Below are positions 25,996 to 34,794 of a stretch of DNA of 64,000 nucleotides, one piece after another (the stretch's first letter is position 1; each line of letters starts with the position of its first letter). The DNA comes from Mollicutes bacterium (lineage in GTDB: Bacteria > Bacillota_I > Bacilli_A > Izemoplasmatales > Izemoplasmataceae). The notes beneath the pieces were generated by a model, which made no database searches, had not been told where the DNA came from, and worked only from the letters and a program-made list of their open reading frames with translations. The DNA lies in the NCBI GenBank assembly GCA_003555335.1, contig PWHD01000072.1, forward strand, positions 1-64,000. The letters are read 5' to 3'. Made by a program: the position numbers and the translations under genes.

Positions 25996-27453
25996 TCAGT
26001 CTTCTTCTTCCAAGTCACGGAACTTGACTTTGGGCGCCCTTGCGGCCAACGCTTCATCCAAGCGTCTGACCGGGGTGTTGTAGGGTGCGTTTTTGAGCAT
26101 GTCCGGATCATCTTTGGCTTCTTTGGCGATGATGCGCATCGTCTCGATGAAGTGGTCGATGGTCTGTTTCGACTCGTTCTCGGGGGGTTCGATCATCATG
26201 GATTCCTTGTAAAGAAGCGGGAAATAGATGGTCGGCGGGTGCATGTCGTAATCGAGGAGACGCTTTGCGATGTCTAAGGTGCGCACATCGATTGAGCGGT
26301 CCTTGAGACCGTCAAAGACGAATTCGTGTTTGCAGATGCCTTCGACGGGAAGCTTGTAGGTGTCTTTGAGGCTTTCTTTGATGTAGTTGGCGTTCAGGAC
26401 GCTCATCTGGGCGATTTCCTTGAGGCGCTCCTTGCCCATCGTGAGCAGGTAGGCATAAGCGCGGATGACCACGCCCATGTTGCCGTAGAAATGGGAAATC
26501 TGACCGATCGATTCTTCGCTGTCGTATTCGATCAGGTACATGTCGCCGGCTTTCCTGACGACCGGAAGCGGCAAGAACTTTTTGAGTGCCTTGGTGACGC
26601 CGACGGGACCGCTGCCGGGTCCCCCGCCGCCATGCGGGGTCGAGAAGGTCTTGTGCAGATTGATGTGCATGATGTCGAAGCCCATGTCGCCCGGACGGCT
26701 GATGCCTAAGATCGGGTTCAGGTTGGCGCCGTCGTAATAAAGGAGGCCGCCGGCTTCGTGGACGAGTCTGGAGATTTCGAGGATGTCCTTTTCGAACATG
26801 CCTATGGTGTTGGGGTTGGTGAGCATGATGCCCGCGATGTCCTCACCGAGCACTTTTTTGAGGTCTTCTATGTTCACGGTGCCGTCCCTGTTGGACTTGA
26901 CCTCGACCGATTCGAAACCGGCGACCGTCGCACTGGCGGGGTTGGTGCCGTGCGCGGAGTCCGGAACGATGATCTTGGTGCGTTTGTGGTCGTTTCTTGA
27001 TTGATGGTATTTCTTGATGATCATGAGGCCGACCAGTTCTCCGTGGGCACCCGCGTAGGGATTCAGCGAGTAGGTGTCGAGTCCGCTGATCTTCGACAAA
27101 ATCTTCTGGGTGTCATGATAGATCTTCAGCAGACCCTGGGCGGTCTCGACCGGCTGATAGGGATGGACGGAGGTGAAGGCCTCCATCGCCGCGATATCCT
27201 GGTTGATTTTGGGATTGTATTTCATCGTGCAGGAACCAAGCGGATAGAAGCCTTTTTCGATACCGAAGTTCTTGAAGCTCACATTGGTGTAGTGACGGAC
27301 GACATCGAATTCGCTCACTTCGGGAAGCCGCGGGCATTCGGCCCGGGACAGTTCGTCCGGGAGCTTGTATTCCTTGATTTCACTTTTGGGCAGGGTGTAG
27401 CCTTTGCGGCCTTCCTGCGATTTTTCGAATATCAATTGGTCGTAATACATCAT
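25996..27453 (-). CDS. gcvPB: Glycine dehydrogenase (decarboxylating) subunit 2
   Basis: PLP subunit of the glycine cleavage P-protein; with subunit 1 it decarboxylates glycine and passes aminomethyl to lipoyl-GcvH. 485 residues. The PLP lysine is in INLHKTFSTPHGGGGPGSGPVG, and the Gly-rich loop is intact. Split P-protein (two chains) is the rule in Bacillota. Its ATG overlaps the gcvPA stop (ATGA). The dihydrolipoamide dehydrogenase (L-protein) is not in this window. Confidence 0.97.
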   Translation of the reverse strand: MMYYDQLIFEKSQEGRKGYTLPKSEIKEYKLPDELSRAECPRLPEVSEFDVVRHYTNVSFKNFGIEKGFYPLGSCTMKYNPKINQDIAAMEAFTSVHPYQPVETAQGLLKIYHDTQKILSKISGLDTYSLNPYAGAHGELVGLMIIKKYHQSRNDHKRTKIIVPDSAHGTNPASATVAGFESVEVKSNRDGTVNIEDLKKVLGEDIAGIMLTNPNTIGMFEKDILEISRLVHEAGGLLYYDGANLNPILGISRPGDMGFDIMHINLHKTFSTPHGGGGPGSGPVGVTKALKKFLPLPVVRKAGDMYLIEYDSEESIGQISHFYGNMGVVIRAYAYLLTMGKERLKEIAQMSVLNANYIKESLKDTYKLPVEGICKHEFVFDGLKDRSIDVRTLDIAKRLLDYDMHPPTIYFPLLYKESMMIEPPENESKQTIDHFIETMRIIAKEAKDDPDMLKNAPYNTPVRRLDEALAARAPKVKFRDLEEED

Positions 27454-28781
27454 AACTCCCCCAGTATGCGGATGAGCGTATCCATCTCTTCTTTGGTTCT
27501 TTTTTCTGTGGTCGCGAACGTGACCAGTCCTTTTTTGTCACTGCTGAAGCGGCCCAGATGCAAAGGTCCCAAGAACCCTTGTTCCTGGAGCTTGTGGTTC
27601 ATGGTGTCGATGTCGACTGTCGCGCGCAGGGTGAATTCCTTGAAGAAGGGTCTGTCTTCGAAGACAACCTCGAATTGCGGCAGCTTTCTGAGTTGGTCAT
27701 AAAGATAATGGGCGTTGTTGTAGGAAAGCTGTTGGGCTTCGTAAAGGCCCTTCTTGCCCATGGTCGCCATGTAGATGGTCACGAAAAGCGCCATCAGAGA
27801 CTGATTCGAACAGATGTTCGAATTGGCCTTGTCGCGGCGGATGTGTTGTTCGCGGGCCTGAAGCGTCAGCACGAAGGCACGCTTGCCGTCGGCGTCCTTG
27901 GTCACACCGCAGATGCGACCGGGCATCTTGCGCATGTATTTCTTGGTGGTGGCCAGATAACCGATATAAGGCCCGCCGTAGGACAAAGGGATGCCTAAAG
28001 ATTGCGCTTCCCCGACAGCGATGTCGGCGCCGTATTCACGCGGTGTCTTCAGATGGGAGAGCGTGGAAGGGTCCTGATTGATGATGAAGAGGGCCTTTTT
28101 CTCCTTGAGCATTTCGTTGACGCCCGCATAGTTCTCGATGACGCCGTACACATTGGGGCTTTGGACGATCAGGGCCGCCGTGTCGTCGGTCAGTCGCTTT
28201 TTGAGGTCGCTTTCCGAGATGGCGCCGTTTTTCTCCCGGATGATGACGACGTCGATGTCCTGCGGTTCGGCGTAGGTACGGATCACGCGGATGATGTTGG
28301 GGTTCATCGTCCCGCTCACGAGCACGCGTTTCTTTCGTCTTGCGGCCGTCGCCATGAACATGGCTTCGGCGGTCGCGGTCGCGCCGTCATACATCGAAGC
28401 GTTCGAGACATCCATGCCGGTGAGCTGACAGATCATGCTCTGGTATTCGAAAATATACTGCAGGGTGCCTTGGGAGATTTCCGGCTGATAGGGTGTATAG
28501 GCGGTCAGAAACTCCTGACGGTTGATCAGGTGGTTGATGATGGTCGGGGTGTAGTGGTCATAAGCGCCCGCCCCCATGAAGGGAATGAGCGGTGTGTTCA
28601 TGGCACCCAGGTTCTTGAAATGGTTGATCAGTTCGAGTTCGCTGTGCTGTGAGGGCACATCGAGTTCGAAACCTTTCAGTGAATCGGGAATCTCACTGAA
28701 TAGTTCATCCAGCGAATCAAGGCCGACCCTTTTCAGCATCGCCTCGATATCCGCATGGGTGTGCGGTAGGTATTTGAACAT
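27450..28781 (-). CDS. gcvPA: Glycine dehydrogenase (decarboxylating) subunit 1
   Basis: Non-PLP-lysine half of the split P-protein. 443 residues. Recognisable blocks are YTPYQPEISQGTLQYIFEYQSMICQLTGMDVSNASMYDGATA and PSTLSHLKTPREYGADIAVGEAQSLGIPLSYGGPYIG. Overlaps gcvPB by four bases, so the two subunits are translated in step. Ribosome binding site GGAG at the gcvH end. Confidence 0.97.
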   Translation of the reverse strand: MFKYLPHTHADIEAMLKRVGLDSLDELFSEIPDSLKGFELDVPSQHSELELINHFKNLGAMNTPLIPFMGAGAYDHYTPTIINHLINRQEFLTAYTPYQPEISQGTLQYIFEYQSMICQLTGMDVSNASMYDGATATAEAMFMATAARRKKRVLVSGTMNPNIIRVIRTYAEPQDIDVVIIREKNGAISESDLKKRLTDDTAALIVQSPNVYGVIENYAGVNEMLKEKKALFIINQDPSTLSHLKTPREYGADIAVGEAQSLGIPLSYGGPYIGYLATTKKYMRKMPGRICGVTKDADGKRAFVLTLQAREQHIRRDKANSNICSNQSLMALFVTIYMATMGKKGLYEAQQLSYNNAHYLYDQLRKLPQFEVVFEDRPFFKEFTLRATVDIDTMNHKLQEQGFLGPLHLGRFSSDKKGLVTFATTEKRTKEEMDTLIRILGEL

Positions 28782-28791
28782 AGGAACGCTC

Positions 28792-29169
28792 CTATTCTTC
28801 GATTATTTTTTTGTATTCGTCCGCGCTGAGCAGTTGGTCGAGTTCGCTATCGTCTTCGAGTTCGATTTTGACGATCCAGTTCTCATAGGCGTCTTCGTTC
28901 AGCAGTTCCGGTGAATCCTCAAGGTCTTCGTTGACGGCAACGATAACGCCGGAGACGGGCGCATTCAAATCGGAAGCCGCTTTCACAGATTCGATGGTCG
29001 CGAACTCGCTTCCCTGGGTGATCTGGTCATTTTCTTCTGGCAATTCGACAAAGACAATCTCCCCGAGTGAATCCTGTGCATAATCGGTGATGCCGATGTA
29101 GGCGAAACCTTCTTCTACTTTGACCCATTCGTGGGTTTCGGTGTATCGCAGTTCCTTTGGTGTTTTCAA
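28792..29169 (-). CDS. gcvH: Glycine cleavage system H protein
   Basis: Lipoyl carrier of the glycine cleavage system. About 125 residues. The lipoyl lysine is K63 in TIESVKAASDL; the opening LRYTETHEWVKVEEGFAYIGIT is the family start. I prefer TTG at 29169: it is six bases after GGGAGTG. An in-frame ATG at 29184 gives five more residues but has no ribosome binding site and lies three bases from the gcvT stop. Confidence 0.94.
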   Translation of the reverse strand: MKTPKELRYTETHEWVKVEEGFAYIGITDYAQDSLGEIVFVELPEENDQITQGSEFATIESVKAASDLNAPVSGVIVAVNEDLEDSPELLNEDAYENWIVKIELEDDSELDQLLSADEYKKIIEE

Positions 29170-29187
29170 TTCAATCACTCCCATATA

Positions 29188-30261
29188 TTATTTGTTGTAG
29201 AATTTTTTCTTGATCACTTTCGCTTCGAGAAGCCGCTTGCGCACTTTGACTTCGAGGGTGGTTCCGAGTTTGTCATGGGGTTTTTCGATCAGGGCGAGTG
29301 CAAGCGCCTTACCTAGACTCGGCGATAGATATCCGCTGGTCACATGGCCGATTCTTTTTTCGCCCTTGTGGACGTCGGCGCCTTCTCTGGCGATACCCTT
29401 GGATAGGATTTCGAGACCCACGACCCTTCTTTTCAAGCCTTCTTCTTTCTGTTCGAGCAGGGCTTTCTTTCCGATGAAATCTCCTTTGTCCAACGCGACT
29501 GCGAACTTCATGCCCGCTTCAAGCGGGGTGATGTCTTTGTCGATTTCATGACCGTAAAGGGGAAGGGCGACCTCGAAGCGCAGCGTATCCCTCGCGCCAA
29601 GACCGCACGGCAGAAGGTCGGCATGTTCGATCAGCAACCGTTTGAAAAGATTTTTGACGGCTTCATGTTCACCATAGATTTCAAAACCGTCCTCCCCGGT
29701 ATAACCGGTCCTGGATACCAAGAAACGCTCGCCATCGAGTTCGATTTCATCGAAGGTGAAAAAAGTGATATCAGTTAGACGCTTTTCCGTGTGCATCTGA
29801 AGCATCGTTTCGGCTTTCGGCCCCTGAAGGGCGATCTCGGCATAATCATCGGTCCGGTCTTCGACCGTCGCGGCGAAGGTGTTTTGCGCCTTGATCCATT
29901 TGAAATCCTTTTCCGTGTTGGCGGCGTTCACAACCAGGAGGTAGGCCTCGTCATGGAACTTATAGACCAAAAGATCATCGACGACACCGCCGTTTTCATA
30001 ACAGAGGAATCCATAAAGAATCTGGTTGTCGCGCATCTTGCCGACATCGTTGGTGAATACATGGTCGACGAGACGGGTCGCTTCTTCTCCGGTAATGACG
30101 ATCTCACCCATATGGGAGACATCGAAAACGCCGGCGGCGGTCCTTACCGCCTGATGCTCATCCTTGATCGAAGAATACTGAAGCGGCATCTGCCAGCCCG
30201 CATAGGCGGTCATTTTCGCACCGAGCTTGACGTGATGGTCATAGAGTACTGTCTTTTTCAT
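29188..30261 (-). CDS. gcvT: Aminomethyltransferase (glycine cleavage T protein)
   Basis: Tetrahydrofolate-dependent transfer of the aminomethyl carbon, giving methylene-THF and ammonia. 357 residues. Blocks GVFDVSHMGEI, SRTGYTGEDGFEIY and the folate-side RFEVALPLYGHEIDKDITPLEAG are clear. The ATG at 30259-30261 follows GGAAGG; the frame extends 18 codons upstream into the leader. First gene of gcvT-gcvH-gcvPA-gcvPB. Confidence 0.96.
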   Translation of the reverse strand: MKKTVLYDHHVKLGAKMTAYAGWQMPLQYSSIKDEHQAVRTAAGVFDVSHMGEIVITGEEATRLVDHVFTNDVGKMRDNQILYGFLCYENGGVVDDLLVYKFHDEAYLLVVNAANTEKDFKWIKAQNTFAATVEDRTDDYAEIALQGPKAETMLQMHTEKRLTDITFFTFDEIELDGERFLVSRTGYTGEDGFEIYGEHEAVKNLFKRLLIEHADLLPCGLGARDTLRFEVALPLYGHEIDKDITPLEAGMKFAVALDKGDFIGKKALLEQKEEGLKRRVVGLEILSKGIAREGADVHKGEKRIGHVTSGYLSPSLGKALALALIEKPHDKLGTTLEVKVRKRLLEAKVIKKKFYNK

Positions 30262-30278
30262 GCAACCTTCCTTTCCTG

Positions 30279-30303
30279 ACAAAAAGCGGGGGCCCGATTT
30301 TGT
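30279..30303 (-). promoter_or_regulatory. Leader hairpin before gcvT
   Basis: Minus strand ACAAAATCGG / CCGCTTTTTGT around a small C-rich loop, ending just before the gcvT ribosome binding site. No glycine riboswitch core is visible in the short leader, so this stem is the only candidate control structure. Confidence 0.4.
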
Positions 30304-30321
30304 AAGCCCTAACAATTATTA

Positions 30322-30350
30322 ATTATAGCTTATTGTCCTATGTTAAGCAA
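30322..30350 (-). promoter_or_regulatory. Sigma-A-type promoter of the gcv operon
   Basis: Minus strand TTGCTT (30345-30350), 17-base spacer, TATAAT (30322-30327). Confidence 0.78.
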
Positions 30351-30438
30351 GCGCATTATCGTTAGAATTCCGCCTTTTCAAACTCGGTTCGTGACATTGG
30401 AAAATCAACCGGATTTTTTTCAAATGCCACGGAATTTA

Positions 30439-30466
30439 TTGTACTTTCAAAATGGTGTGGTAAAAT
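30439..30466 (+). promoter_or_regulatory. Promoter of the GGDEF/HD-GYP gene
   Basis: Plus strand TTGTAC (30439-30444), 16-base spacer, TAAAAT (30461-30466). The predicted transcript starts only about 15 bases before the coding region. Confidence 0.65.
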
Positions 30467-30486
30467 AAACGTGGGATGTGATGACT

Positions 30487-32157
30487 ATGTCATTAAGGAA
30501 GAAAGAAGCGTTCATTATCGCTTCGTTTTATGCTTTATTCGGATTCATATGGATTCTCGTCTCGGATACGCTTGTTTTCCGCCTTTTCGGCGAGGTCGAG
30601 AATCTTTTTTTCTACAGCACCTTGAAGGGCCTGATTTTCGTTATGGTCTCGGGGCTGATTTTTTTATTTGTGCTTCGAAAGGAGATGGACAAGCGTTTCG
30701 TGATGGGCACCATGCTCAACCGCAGTCTGAGGGAGAAAAAGAAAAACACTTACCTCGGTCAGACCCAGCGCCGTCTGCTTTTGAACCTGATCGACGAGGC
30801 GCCGGTGCCGATGATGCTTCATGCGGAGAACAAACAGATTCTGCGGGTCTCGAAGGCTTTCACCGAAGCCACGGGTTTTACCGTCGAGGAGATTCCCACC
30901 ATCCGTGCTTGGGTGGAGCGCGCCTATCCTTACAAGCGCGATGAGAGCTACGAGCATATCACGCAGCTCTACAGTCTTGATAAAAGCCTTCATCAGGGCA
31001 TTGCCAACGTCCAGACCAAAAGCGGGGAGACCCTGCACTGGGAATGGGATGCGTCCTATATCGGCCGTGATGAGAACAATCTCAAAAACATCATCAGCAT
31101 CGCGCGTGACGTCACCGAACAAAAAAGACGGGAAAAGATGCTCACCCACAAGAGTTATCATGACGATCTGACCGGCCTTTACAACCGCCGCTACTATAAC
31201 GAGATGACCGAACGCTTTGAAAGCATGCACGATATCGGCATCGTGCTCGCCGATATCAACGGTCTCAAACTGATCAACGACATCTTCGGTCACAGCCGCG
31301 GGGATGCGCTCCTTCAATCCTTTGCGAAGCACCTGAAAACAAGGATGCCGAAAGACAGCCTGATCGCCCGGCTGGGTGGGGACGAGTTCGTTGTCGTGGT
31401 CGAGAACTTTGAAAGACATGACATGAAAGCCATCGCGAAACAGATCAAACACGACACCGAACATAACGGCGAGGAAATCATTCCTTCCGCCGCCATCGCT
31501 TTCAGCGCGAAAAAGCCGGAGGAGAAGCTCAAACACACGATCGCCCGTGCGGAGAACCTCCTCTATAAGGACAAAATCCACGAGTATAACAAACAAACCG
31601 AAAGCATCATCGCCTCGCTACAGAACACCCTCTTCAAGGAAACCGACGAATCAAGGGAGCATCTCGACCGTCTGCTTGCCTTCTGTGAAGCGATGATCGA
31701 AAAGATGAACCTCGAAGAAGAGATGGCCACAGAGATGCGCCTGCTCGGTGAATTGCACGATATCGGCAAAATTTCGGTCGACCGCGAGCTTTTCACGAAG
31801 AAGGACGAGCTGCACGAGGATGAACGAAAGGAAATCGAAAGACACCCGGAAATCGGCTACCGCATCGCCAACGCCCTACCGAGATTGAAAAGCGTCGCTT
31901 ATGCGATTTTGACCCATCACGAGAATTATGACGGCAGCGGCTATCCGTTCGGCCTCGAAAAAAAAGAAATCCCGCTCATCGCGAGAATATTCAGAGTGAT
32001 TGAAAGCTACGAGGTCATGACAAGAGGGTGTTTCTACAAACCCGCGGTTTCCCATGAGGAAGCGGTCGCTACGCTCAAGGACCTGCGTGAAAAAACCTAT
32101 GACCCGCAGATCGTGGACGCATTCTTGGAGAGCCTCGATAACGATAAAAAGGCATAA
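30487..32157 (+). CDS. Membrane sensor with PAS, GGDEF and HD-GYP domains
   Basis: Predicted two-way cyclic-di-GMP enzyme: diguanylate cyclase plus phosphodiesterase. About 556 residues. Two N-terminal membrane helices (about 9-32 and 43-63), a PAS domain (about 95-215, ending in the usual RDVTEQKRRE), a GGDEF domain with intact RLGGDEF, then an HD-GYP domain with HDIGK and HHENYDGSGYPFG. Both active-site motifs look complete. Which activity prevails cannot be read from sequence. Start ATG 30487 is preferred over 30481 and GTG 30478 by distance from GGGATG. Isolated plus-strand gene. Confidence 0.9.
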   Translation: MSLRKKEAFIIASFYALFGFIWILVSDTLVFRLFGEVENLFFYSTLKGLIFVMVSGLIFLFVLRKEMDKRFVMGTMLNRSLREKKKNTYLGQTQRRLLLNLIDEAPVPMMLHAENKQILRVSKAFTEATGFTVEEIPTIRAWVERAYPYKRDESYEHITQLYSLDKSLHQGIANVQTKSGETLHWEWDASYIGRDENNLKNIISIARDVTEQKRREKMLTHKSYHDDLTGLYNRRYYNEMTERFESMHDIGIVLADINGLKLINDIFGHSRGDALLQSFAKHLKTRMPKDSLIARLGGDEFVVVVENFERHDMKAIAKQIKHDTEHNGEEIIPSAAIAFSAKKPEEKLKHTIARAENLLYKDKIHEYNKQTESIIASLQNTLFKETDESREHLDRLLAFCEAMIEKMNLEEEMATEMRLLGELHDIGKISVDRELFTKKDELHEDERKEIERHPEIGYRIANALPRLKSVAYAILTHHENYDGSGYPFGLEKKEIPLIARIFRVIESYEVMTRGCFYKPAVSHEEAVATLKDLREKTYDPQIVDAFLESLDNDKKA

Positions 32158-32162
32158 AAAAA

Positions 32163-32246
32163 TACCAGCAGTCGGAGTCGAACCGACACGGACGTAAGTC
32201 CACCAGATTTTGAGTCTAGCGCGTCTACCAATTCCGCCATGCTGGC
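32163..32246 (-). tRNA. tRNA-Leu (anticodon CAA)
   Basis: 84 bases on the minus strand. Acceptor GCCAGCA / TGCTGGT with a final G-U pair, D arm TGGCGGAATTGGTAGACGCG, anticodon loop CTCAAAA giving CAA, long class II variable arm, and T arm GGTTCGACTCC. Reads UUG. CCA is not encoded: the discriminator A is followed at once by a T-run, which may be the end of the transcript. Confidence 0.95.
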
Positions 32247-32255
32247 ATCATAGCT

Positions 32256-32261
32256 ATTATA
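32256..32261 (-). promoter_or_regulatory. -10 box of tRNA-Leu
   Basis: Minus strand TATAAT ten bases before the tRNA 5' end. The upstream region is the T-rich tail of the GntR terminator and gives no clear -35. Confidence 0.55.
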
Positions 32262-32271
32262 TCAAAAAAAC

Positions 32272-32305
32272 AAAAAAAAGAAACAGTTTATTGTTTCTTT
32301 TTTTG
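32272..32305 (-). terminator. Terminator of the GntR regulator gene
   Basis: AAAGAAACA / TGTTTCTTT stem with the GntR stop codon in the loop, then an eight-T run on the minus strand. Separates the regulator from tRNA-Leu. Confidence 0.78.
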
Positions 32306-33013
32306 TTGGGTTTTCGCCTTGTGATAGGCCTCGTTATAGACACAGTTGAACGAATCGATGATGCGCTCAAGATGACGCACCGTATAGATTCTAGCGAGGT
32401 CTTCGTCCTTGTTGATGATCGCTTCGTAGATGTTTTGATGTTCCGCCACGCGCTGACTGGTCAGATCCTCGGTGGTGGCGATGTTGTAGTTGGTCCTGAG
32501 TGTCTTTTGAAGCACATCCCAGATAATCAGGTGGATGTTGTGAAGAAAGCGGTTCTTCGAATATTTCGAGATGAGCAGATGGAACTTCTTGTCGAGTTCG
32601 AAGAAGTCGAGTTCATCGTCGATCTCCTCCATCATCTTGACAATGTTGCCGAGCTTGCGGATGCCCGCTTCGGTGATGTATTTCGCACAAAGCTGAACAC
32701 TGAGGGAATCAAGGGCCCGTCTGATCTCCATCATCTCGAGATAGTCGGTGTTGTGAAGCAACGTGGGCGTGAAGACCGAAAGATAGTTGTCGGTACTCGG
32801 TTTGTTCACGTAGGTGCCGCCACCTTTTTTCTTGCTGACGAGTCCGATGGCGCTCAGTTTCTCGATACCGGCGCGCACGGAAACACGCGACACATCAAGG
32901 ATTTCGCAAAGACGCGCTTCGGAAGGCAGTCGTTCACCCGGTTTGATCTCGCCGCTGATGACGAGTTCTTCTATGTGGTCATAGACTTTCTGAGTCTTGC
33001 TTTTCTTGGCCAT
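32288..33013 (-). CDS. GntR family regulator, FadR subfamily (FCD domain)
   Basis: DNA-binding repressor or activator responding to a small carboxylate, by analogy with the family. 241 residues. N-terminal winged helix (about 8-70; GERLPSEARLCEILDVSRVSVRAGIEKLSAIGLV) and a C-terminal all-helical FCD domain (about 90-225) with the metal-site residues DxxFH (ELDKKFHLLI) and later His residues (AEHQNIYEAI, VRHLERII). No metabolic gene is next to it, so the target is unknown; its own promoter carries direct repeats that could be its operator. Confidence 0.9.
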   Translation of the reverse strand: MAKKSKTQKVYDHIEELVISGEIKPGERLPSEARLCEILDVSRVSVRAGIEKLSAIGLVSKKKGGGTYVNKPSTDNYLSVFTPTLLHNTDYLEMMEIRRALDSLSVQLCAKYITEAGIRKLGNIVKMMEEIDDELDFFELDKKFHLLISKYSKNRFLHNIHLIIWDVLQKTLRTNYNIATTEDLTSQRVAEHQNIYEAIINKDEDLARIYTVRHLERIIDSFNCVYNEAYHKAKTQQKKKQ

Positions 33014-33054
33014 GCTCTACCTCCTTTGATAGCGGGAATGTTTATGATATTCAA

Positions 33055-33083
33055 TCTATAATACAACTATTCCTATGATACAA
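33055..33083 (-). promoter_or_regulatory. Promoter of the GntR gene with direct repeats
   Basis: Minus strand TTGTAT (33078-33083), 17-base spacer, TATAGA (33055-33060). The -35 hexamer is part of TTGTATCATA, repeated as TTGTATTATA exactly 17 bases downstream over the -10; a looser third copy follows. Possible operator. Confidence 0.6.
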
Positions 33084-33124
33084 TTATTTTCCTGATTATT
33101 CAAGAAGAAAAAGGTGACGTGCAG

Positions 33125-33153
33125 TAAAAAACCCTTCGAATGAAGGGTTTTTA
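33125..33153 (-). terminator. Terminator of the CoADR-like / membrane protein unit
   Basis: AAAACCCTTC / GAAGGGTTTT stem with four-base loop GAAT and T-run on the minus strand. Confidence 0.9.
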
Positions 33154-33156
33154 CTC

Positions 33157-33369
33157 TTATTTGTCGTACTTGCAGGTATCCAGGCCGAACAGTCTGTAAA
33201 GCGCGCACCAGGAAATCGCCGCAGTGAATCCCAGGATGATCGCCGGAATCAACAACCAGAGGAAAAGGTTGCTTTCATAGACACTGTTGCCGATGACGGC
33301 GATGACAATCAAGACGATGGCGAGAATATAGCGGATGGTCTGGTCGACCTTGCCGACATTGCTTTTCAT
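33157..33369 (-). CDS. Small membrane protein, YgaP-like/DUF2892 family
   Basis: 70 residues, two membrane helices (about 13-31 and 35-53). Opening KSNVGKVDQTIRYILAIVLI and ending WCALYRLFGLDTCKYDK match the DUF2892 family, which occurs alone or as the membrane tail of rhodanese YgaP. It begins four bases after the stop of the CoA-disulfide-reductase-like gene, so a link with sulfur or thiol redox is plausible. Function is not known. Confidence 0.85.
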   Translation of the reverse strand: MKSNVGKVDQTIRYILAIVLIVIAVIGNSVYESNLFLWLLIPAIILGFTAAISWCALYRLFGLDTCKYDK

Positions 33370-33373
33370 AAAA

Positions 33374-34729
33374 TCATCCTCTCTTCTTTTTTTGACATTT
33401 TATCTGGTTTGTTGCGATTTGCAGTGGATCCCATACCGGGGAGAACGGGGGTGCGTAGGCCAAATCGAGATTGGAAAAGCCTTCGGCGTCCATCTTGTTG
33501 GTGATGGCGGTCGCCATAATGTTGATGCGGTGGGCGACCCCTTTCTCGCCGACCATCTGACAACCGAGCAGGCGACAATCGGATTTGTCGTAGTGGATCT
33601 TGATATGAACCGGTCGCATGCCCGGGTAGTAGCCGGACTGGTTCGGCGCTTTTATCATGACGCTGTCATGATCGAAGTCGCTTTGCTCAAGCTCTTTTTC
33701 GCCGAGGCCGGTCTTGGCGAGTTCAAGCTCGAATACCTTCACCACATTGGAACCGATGATGCCGTGGAAGACCTTGTCCTCACCGCTCAATTGGGCGGCG
33801 ATCACTTTGCCTGCCTTGTTGGCGTGGGTGCCAAGCGGCATGAAAGCCTCGTAGGTATCCTTCAGGCGGTGATAGAAGGTCGACACATCGCCGGCGGCGT
33901 AGACGGATGCCGCGGAGGTTCGCATCCGTTCATCGACGATGATCGCACCGTTATCCGTCATCTTGATGTCTGTCTTTTCTAGGAAAGCGCTGTTGGGTCT
34001 GACGCCGACAGTCTCGATGACGAGGTCGACATCGAAAGCGTGTTTGCTTGTCACGACCTTACTAACGGACTTGTCGCCCTGGTAATGGTTGACGGTCTCA
34101 CCGAGATGAAGGGCCACCTCATGTTTTTTGAGCACGTCTTCGACATGGGCAGTGATGGCTTTGTCGTAGGTGGGCATGACCTGGTCCATCTGTTCGATGA
34201 GGATGGTCTTTTTGTCCATCGTCCGCAACATCTCGGCGGCTTCTAGTCCGATGAAACCCCCACCGATGATGGCGACCGTTTCAATGTTGTCCTGCTGCAG
34301 GGCTTTTTTCAGTCTGCGGCCATCCTCCAAGGTGTTCAGGGTATGGATGTTTGCAAGGTTGCTTCCTTCGACGGGGAGTCTTATCGCCCGGGCGCCCGTC
34401 GCGATGACCAAAGCGTCGTAGCGGTCCTCGAATGTCTCGCCCCCTGAAAGGTCTTTGACGGTGACGGTCTTCTTCTTCGTATCGACGGCGATGACTTCGT
34501 GTAAGGTCTTTACACGGATGCCGCTTTCTTCGAATTCTTTTTTGGTCCTTGCGATGAGTTTCTGGTCGTCCTCGATCACATCGCTCACATAATAGGGAAG
34601 TCCGCAAGCGCCATAAGAGAGGTCCGTTCCCTTCTCATAGACGGTGATATCCGCCTTCTTATTGCTTCGGCTCAATTTGGCGGCGGTACTCATCCCGGCG
34701 GCGACGCCGCCGATAATCAACACTTTCAT
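33374..34729 (-). CDS. CoA-disulfide reductase-like FAD oxidoreductase
   Basis: Member of the single-cysteine pyridine-nucleotide-disulfide reductases (CoADR / NADH oxidase / Npx group). 451 residues. FAD motif GGVAAGMSTAAK at the N-terminus, redox Cys in SYGACGLPYYVSD (about residue 43), NAD(P)H motif IIGGGFIGLEAAEML, FAD motif VYAAGDV, and C-terminal dimer domain with YAPPFSPVWDP, which in CoADR supplies a Tyr near the active site. Likely reduces CoA-disulfide or polysulfide with NAD(P)H; NADH oxidase or peroxidase activity cannot be ruled out. Confidence 0.88.
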   Translation of the reverse strand: MKVLIIGGVAAGMSTAAKLSRSNKKADITVYEKGTDLSYGACGLPYYVSDVIEDDQKLIARTKKEFEESGIRVKTLHEVIAVDTKKKTVTVKDLSGGETFEDRYDALVIATGARAIRLPVEGSNLANIHTLNTLEDGRRLKKALQQDNIETVAIIGGGFIGLEAAEMLRTMDKKTILIEQMDQVMPTYDKAITAHVEDVLKKHEVALHLGETVNHYQGDKSVSKVVTSKHAFDVDLVIETVGVRPNSAFLEKTDIKMTDNGAIIVDERMRTSAASVYAAGDVSTFYHRLKDTYEAFMPLGTHANKAGKVIAAQLSGEDKVFHGIIGSNVVKVFELELAKTGLGEKELEQSDFDHDSVMIKAPNQSGYYPGMRPVHIKIHYDKSDCRLLGCQMVGEKGVAHRINIMATAITNKMDAEGFSNLDLAYAPPFSPVWDPLQIATNQIKCQKKKRG

Positions 34730-34745
34730 CGTCTCACCTCGTTGG

Positions 34746-34774
34746 ATTGTGTCTCATCTTCATTCTAACACAAT
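34746..34774 (-). promoter_or_regulatory. Inverted repeat flanking a -10 box upstream of the CoADR-like gene
   Basis: ATTGTGT (34746-34752) and ACACAAT (34768-34774) form a seven-base inverted repeat with a 15-base spacer. A minus-strand TAGAAT (34762-34767) lies between them. Position suggests an operator, though the spacing does not match the Rex site. Confidence 0.4.
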
Positions 34775-34794
34775 TCATCATTTTTTACCTCGAA

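Noticed and set aside
30262..30480. Glycine riboswitch before gcvT
   Set aside because: No conserved core elements recognised, and the leader after the predicted start is too short.
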